5,496 bases of DNA from Pseudomonadota bacterium (GTDB lineage: Bacteria; Myxococcota_A; Polyangia; Fen-1088), in NCBI GenBank assembly GCA_017881285.1, contig JADGRD010000286.1, forward strand, positions 1 through 5,496. Direction: 5' to 3'. The notes beneath the pieces are model-generated. The model was not told the DNA's origin, did no database searches, and worked only from the letters and a program-made list of their open reading frames with translations. This document shows positions 1 through 3,028 of the stretch, piece after piece. Both the position numbers and the translations under genes were made by a program. Each line of letters starts with the position of its first letter. The first letter of the stretch is position 1.

Positions 1-216
1 GGCGGCGCGACCTCCGCGGGCGGATCGAAGGCCACGGGTGGGACGGCCTCCACGGGTGGCACGACCTCCACGGGCGGCACGAAAGCCTCGGGCGGCACGA
101 CGTCCGCGGGCGGTACGACCTCCACGGCCGGCAAGACCTCCACGGGCGGCACAACCTCTTCCGGCGGCACGACGTCCTCCGGCGGCACGACCTCCATGGG
201 CGGCACGACGACCGCC
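1..216 (+). repeat. Twelve 18-nt in-frame tandem repeats coding a GGTTST-type linker
   Basis: The stretch divides exactly into twelve 18-nt units, each coding six residues of the pattern Gly-Gly-[Thr/Ala/Ser]-[Thr/Lys/Ala]-[Ser/Ala/Thr]-variable; only unit 8 starts Ala-Gly instead of Gly-Gly. The commonest unit reads ggcggcacgacctccacg with scattered substitutions. The array runs off the left edge, so the copy number is a minimum. Low-complexity Gly/Thr/Ser linkers like this tether catalytic domains of secreted enzymes, and copy number can change by slippage or recombination. There are no non-repeat spacers, so this is not a CRISPR array. Confidence 0.9.
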
Positions 217-1074
217 CGCACGGACTGTCTGGGTCAGGCCCTGGCGAAGGTCGGCGACTCAACGAGCACGTCCCGCAAGTACCTGAACCTGGGTGACATA
301 CGCCTCATCAACAACCGCTGGGGCGCGGACGCGCTGGGGTGTAACGCGGCGACTTATACGGTATCCGTCAACTCGGACAAGACCGTCGGTTACACTTTCA
401 ACCGCCCGAAATGCGACAACAGCCCTGCCTCCCAGCAGAAAGCACATCCCGACTACCCCGAGTTCGAGTTCGGGGTTGCGCCATTCGGGGCCAATAGCTC
501 GGACTTGACTTCGCCGGCCTGTTCGTCGACGAGCTTGCTTCCCGCTCAGATCAAGAGCATCACCAGCGCGACCCTGAACATGGATACCTTCGCCAGCACG
601 TACCAGCAAACGGGCTACTTCGACACCAACTTCGAGTTCTGGATCAGCAAGGAGAATCCGCTCACCAGCTCGAGCCCGGGCGTCTACGCCGAGATCATCG
701 TGTTCTTGGGCTGGGACAACATCCGGATGGGCTCGTCGGGTTGGCCCTGTGAGAACAAGGGGAGCGTGACCTCCGGCGCCGCCGCTCTTACTCTCTGTCA
801 TCAGAAAGACGGCTGGGGCAGCGGCTGGCGCTTCTTCAACTTCAACCTCAACAACGGTCCCCAGAACACGTTCTCCGGCAAGGTCGACATCAAGGCGATC
901 CTTGATTGGATCATCAACGTCAGCGCCTACAAATCGGGCTTCACCACGGACATGTGGCTGACCCGTATCGAGGTTGGCACCGAGGTCGACGATAACACGC
1001 AGGGTACGGCCAAGGTCAACAACCTCACCTTCGAGATCAACAGCACCTCCAAGTCCATCGAGCTCGCCCAGTAG
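1..1074 (+). CDS. Secreted glycoside hydrolase family 12-like protein (endoglucanase/xyloglucanase type), 5' partial
   Basis: The frame is open from base 1 to the TAG at 1072-1074 (357 residues visible), so the first ATG at 196 is internal and the true start lies upstream of the window. Residues 1-72 are a Gly/Thr/Ser hexapeptide-repeat linker; about 75-357 form the catalytic domain. GH12-like signs, in order: NNRWGA (104-109), YPEFEFG (152-158), the nucleophile region YAEIIVFLGW (229-238, Glu231, codon 691-693) and the acid/base region IEVGTEV (323-329, Glu328, codon 982-984). GH12 enzymes are retaining beta-jelly-roll glycosidases acting on beta-1,4-glucan or xyloglucan; the family usually reads EhMIW at the nucleophile, here EIIVF. 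Six Cys (76, 114, 138, 174, 250, 266) would allow up to three disulfides, fitting an extracellular enzyme. The linker suggests a missing N-terminal signal or lipoprotein anchor, or another module. Family call from motifs only; substrate not determinable. Confidence 0.8.
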   Translation, partial: GGATSAGGSKATGGTASTGGTTSTGGTKASGGTTSAGGTTSTAGKTSTGGTTSSGGTTSSGGTTSMGGTTTARTDCLGQALAKVGDSTSTSRKYLNLGDIRLINNRWGADALGCNAATYTVSVNSDKTVGYTFNRPKCDNSPASQQKAHPDYPEFEFGVAPFGANSSDLTSPACSSTSLLPAQIKSITSATLNMDTFASTYQQTGYFDTNFEFWISKENPLTSSSPGVYAEIIVFLGWDNIRMGSSGWPCENKGSVTSGAAALTLCHQKDGWGSGWRFFNFNLNNGPQNTFSGKVDIKAILDWIINVSAYKSGFTTDMWLTRIEVGTEVDDNTQGTAKVNNLTFEINSTSKSIELAQ

Positions 1075-1100
1075 GGCTGCGCGCACATCGTTGACCTAGC

Positions 1101-1271
1101 ATGCGCAACAAGCACTTCCTCCTGCTCGTGGGGGCAGTAGGTCGACTTGTCCCGCTGCCTGGTCGTGGGGGTATCGGCACTCGCAGCTGCTCGAATGGTA
1201 ACTGCGGGGTGGCATGTTCTGGCTTGCGGTTCGCCAGCACCCCATCCCCCCTGCACGTTTCCCGACGGTGA
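1101..1271 (+). CDS. Candidate small ORF, 56 aa, signal-like N-terminus and three Cys (doubtful)
   Basis: An ATG at 1101, 26 nt after the GH12-like stop, opens a frame of 56 codons ending at TGA 1269-1271. The product begins MRNKHFLLLVGAVG, a basic tip and short hydrophobic run like the start of a signal peptide, and later has CSNGNCGVAC (30-39). The first 11 codons all end in G or C, but many of codons 12-27 do not, and the hydrophobic run is broken by Arg15. In the frame starting at TTG 1147 a second hydrophobic stretch (LVVGVSALAAA) appears, so a frameshifted remnant of a secreted-protein gene is a good alternative. No Shine-Dalgarno sequence is visible. No family recognised. The position directly before a radical SAM gene is what makes it worth listing. 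Confidence 0.25.
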   Translation: MRNKHFLLLVGAVGRLVPLPGRGGIGTRSCSNGNCGVACSGLRFASTPSPLHVSRR

Positions 1272-1325
1272 CGACGATAGGCAGCGGGCCTGGCCTCAAC
1301 CGTCCACCATCGTCGTCACCGACGG
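1262..1325 (+). promoter_or_regulatory. Long imperfect inverted repeat (possible hairpin or terminator) before the radical SAM gene
   Basis: Arm 1262-1278 (ccgacggtgacgacgat) pairs with 1309-1325 (atcgtcgtcaccgacgg) at 16 of 17 positions, with 13 contiguous pairs (1266-1278 with 1309-1321), one A-A mismatch (1265/1322) and a 30-nt loop. The left arm contains the stop of the candidate small ORF; the right arm ends 59 nt before the radical SAM start. No T-run follows on the plus strand, so it is not a classic intrinsic terminator. It could be a transcript stem-loop between genes, a binding site, or a copy of a dispersed palindrome. The pairing is seen directly; the role is inferred. Confidence 0.5.
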
Positions 1326-1384
1326 AACAGTCAAATCGCGGATGACGACTTGGCGAATGACACCTACCATGGCACGCTTCGCCC

Positions 1385-2449
1385 GTGGTCAAGTCCAAGG
1401 CAAAGACTCCCCTCTCCGTCGCGCGCTTCCTGCGCGCGGTACCGCGCGTTTTCGATTCGCTGCCGCTGTGGGCACAGATCAACGTGACCTGGAAGTGCAA
1501 CCTGGCGTGTGGCTACTGCACGGAATACGACAACGCAAAAGGCCACGTGCCTTTCGCCGAGGTGGTCGCGCGCATCGACAAGTGCAAAGAGCTGGGCGTA
1601 CTGCACACTGATCTCATCGGCGGTGAACCGCTCCTTCACCCCGAAATCATCTCCCTCATGCATCACGTGCGTAGGCAGGGCATGACCACGGGGATGACCA
1701 CCAACGGGTTTCTGCTGACCCAGGAGAAGCTCGACGAATTGATCGATACCGGCATGGGACGCATCCAGATTTCCGTGGACGCGCTTTCCCCCTCGTCGGG
1801 CACGCCCAAGTCGCTCAAGACGCTACGCTCGAAGATCGAGATGGTCGCCCGCCGCGGCCTCTGGTTCTACGTCGCGGCGGTGATCTGCGAGCAGACCCTC
1901 GACGAAATTTCCGCCCTGGCCGAGTTCTGCTTCGAGCTCGGGGTGCCGATCTTCTTCGCCGTGGTTCACGATCGCGGGCGCATCGTGCCTGGCCCGAGCA
2001 GTGCGCGCTATCTCGAGAAAGTCCGCTGGCTGCGAGACCAGAAGCGCATGGGCCGACCAGTTTCGAACCCGTACTATCTCCTCGACTACTACGAGCGCTT
2101 GCTGTCCGGCCAGCCGTTGTCCTGGAAGTGCCAGGGCGGCCGCAAGGCGTTCTATGTCTCGCCCGAAGGTAACTTCCACTTCTGCTACCACACCGATGGG
2201 GTAGGCAGGTTCGCGGACGTCACGCGGGCGCAGATCAAACGCAACGGCGAAGCCAAGGGATGCGAGGCGGGCTGCGGCGTCGACTGCATGGTGCGCACGT
2301 CGCTGCCGTTCTCCAGGCGCGGGTGGGTGATCGGAGCCGAAGTGGTCGAGCGGGTGCGCGGCCTCGGCCGCTCCATGGGGCTCACCGGCGAAAGACGAAC
2401 CAGCGGTTCATTGGATAGTTCCAGCCCAGGTACGCCACCACGGCGATGA
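1385..2449 (+). CDS. Radical SAM enzyme with SPASM-like C-terminal cysteines, substrate unknown
   Basis: The enzyme should cleave S-adenosylmethionine at a 4Fe-4S cluster to start radical chemistry. Its 354 residues show CNLACGYC (Cys38, 42, 45; cluster ligands), the GGEP motif at 79-82 that contacts SAM, TTNG at 105-108 and the strand RIQISVDAL at 126-134, in the usual order. The C-terminal part has Cys249, Cys267, Cys293, Cys297 and Cys301 in a SPASM-type layout (KCQGG, then a pDG-like SPEGNFHFC, then CEAGCGVDC), suggesting one or more auxiliary Fe-S clusters. SPASM members modify peptides, proteins or sugars; no N-terminal peptide-recognition domain is present, as only about 30 residues precede the core. 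GTG 1385 is the first start after an in-frame TGA at 1358-1360; no good Shine-Dalgarno is visible. The last 22 residues (low complexity, Ser/Pro/Arg) lie antisense to the convergent GtrA-like gene and are probably non-essential. Family is secure, function is not. Confidence 0.92.
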   Translation: MVKSKAKTPLSVARFLRAVPRVFDSLPLWAQINVTWKCNLACGYCTEYDNAKGHVPFAEVVARIDKCKELGVLHTDLIGGEPLLHPEIISLMHHVRRQGMTTGMTTNGFLLTQEKLDELIDTGMGRIQISVDALSPSSGTPKSLKTLRSKIEMVARRGLWFYVAAVICEQTLDEISALAEFCFELGVPIFFAVVHDRGRIVPGPSSARYLEKVRWLRDQKRMGRPVSNPYYLLDYYERLLSGQPLSWKCQGGRKAFYVSPEGNFHFCYHTDGVGRFADVTRAQIKRNGEAKGCEAGCGVDCMVRTSLPFSRRGWVIGAEVVERVRGLGRSMGLTGERRTSGSLDSSSPGTPPRR

Positions 2450-2831
2450 TCAGCTTGGATTCCTGGTAGGGAACGCCCGCAAAGCGCGTGAGAACCCATA
2501 CGCCAAGGGTGTGCCACAGGCTGGCCCCCGCCTGCACGAGGACGAAGCGCAGGAACTGGCCCGTACCCGGTCGATCGCGCGCCTCGAAGGCCCACACGCG
2601 ATTGATGGTGAAGTTGGAGAGCGAGCCGACGATGGTGCCCAGCCAGGTCGCAAGGACGTAGTCGACGCCCAACCACTCGACCAAGCCGGTCAGGGTGGCA
2701 AAGTCGAGCGCCGTCGTGAAGAGCGAGGTGAGAGCGCTGCGAGAGAAGGTCCGGCGCCGAGCCGCGAGGGCCGCATCCGTTCTATCACCGGCGGACGGCC
2801 GGACGGACCGAATCATGGGCGAGGATGCCAT
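2382..2831 (-). CDS. GtrA-like four-helix membrane protein
   Basis: From ATG 2829-2831 the product is 149 residues, the normal size for GtrA-like proteins. It has four hydrophobic segments at about 32-52, 58-79, 93-114 and 125-147. The second and fourth each end in a variant of the family signature N-x-x-x-N-R-x-x-x-F: NFTINRVWAF at 73-82 and NYPMNRWFVF at 138-147, showing the two-fold internal pseudo-repeat of the family. GtrA proteins act in the inner membrane and are thought to flip or help transfer polyprenyl-phosphate sugars for O-antigen, exopolysaccharide or arabinogalactan; no glycosyltransferase partner is visible here. The frame stays open to GTG 2945 / ATG 2942, but the extra 37-38 residues have no family character and cover a GC hairpin, so I prefer the shorter form; ATG 2816 is another option. 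The stop TCA (2382-2384) lies inside the convergent radical SAM gene. Confidence 0.87.
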   Translation of the reverse strand: MASSPMIRSVRPSAGDRTDAALAARRRTFSRSALTSLFTTALDFATLTGLVEWLGVDYVLATWLGTIVGSLSNFTINRVWAFEARDRPGTGQFLRFVLVQAGASLWHTLGVWVLTRFAGVPYQESKLIIAVVAYLGWNYPMNRWFVFRR

Positions 2832-3028
2832 CACTTTCAGCGCGGGCAGGCGAGTGGTGTTGGCGCGTCGAAGCAGGTCGGCAGATGCTACCACAAAGCG
2901 CGCGAGTGATAGCGCGCTTCGCGCGTGGACCTTGCCCGACATCACACATCGCGGGAGCTCGCAAGAACCACCGTGCTTTGGGTCGGACGCGGCCCGAGCC
3001 GTGGCGACGAGTATTCGGACACCACTGG
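2832..3028. other. Spacer between the fibro-slime gene and the GtrA-like gene
   Basis: About 200 bp with no recognisable coding signal if the GtrA-like gene starts at 2831. It contains the 8-bp hairpin at 2896-2919 and a minor cggc/gccg palindrome at 2990-3001. I see no convincing minus-strand promoter boxes, so it is unclear whether the GtrA-like gene is co-transcribed with the gene upstream. Confidence 0.5.
2896..2919 (-). terminator. Perfect 8-bp GC hairpin, possible terminator of the cysteine-rich gene
   Basis: aagcgcgc (2896-2903) and gcgcgctt (2912-2919) are exact reverse complements around an 8-nt loop. Read on the minus strand the stem is followed by only a short TTTG, so termination would be weak. 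It lies about 110 nt past the stop of the fibro-slime gene and just ahead of the preferred GtrA-like start. The alternative is chance self-complementarity in alternating GC sequence. Confidence 0.35.

Larger units (their letters stand above)
1075..1384. other. 310-bp gap between the GH12-like and radical SAM genes with no confident gene
   Basis: Apart from the candidate 56-codon ORF and the inverted repeat listed separately, I see no conserved coding signal here. The longer frames crossing it (TTG at 1147 to 1611 on plus; 1096-1500 on minus) run into or against the radical SAM gene and have no recognisable protein character. TTGACC at 1091-1096 has no matching -10 box. A promoter for the radical SAM gene probably lies here but cannot be located by eye. 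Confidence 0.6.

Noticed and set aside
1..216. CRISPR-like regular array
   Set aside because: The units are contiguous 18-mers with no unique spacers and stay in the reading frame of the enzyme linker.
259..1086. 275-codon open frame on the minus strand
   Set aside because: It is antisense to the GH12-like domain, whose catalytic motifs are clear on the plus strand; the minus product is Val/Gly/Arg/Glu-rich without motifs.
1091..1119. TTGACC as a sigma-70 -35 box
   Set aside because: No TATAAT-like sequence lies 16-18 nt downstream, and single hexamers are common by chance.
1369..1387. ATG at 1369 as the radical SAM start
   Set aside because: It is in a different frame from the radical SAM gene; no indel is needed because GTG 1385 is in frame.
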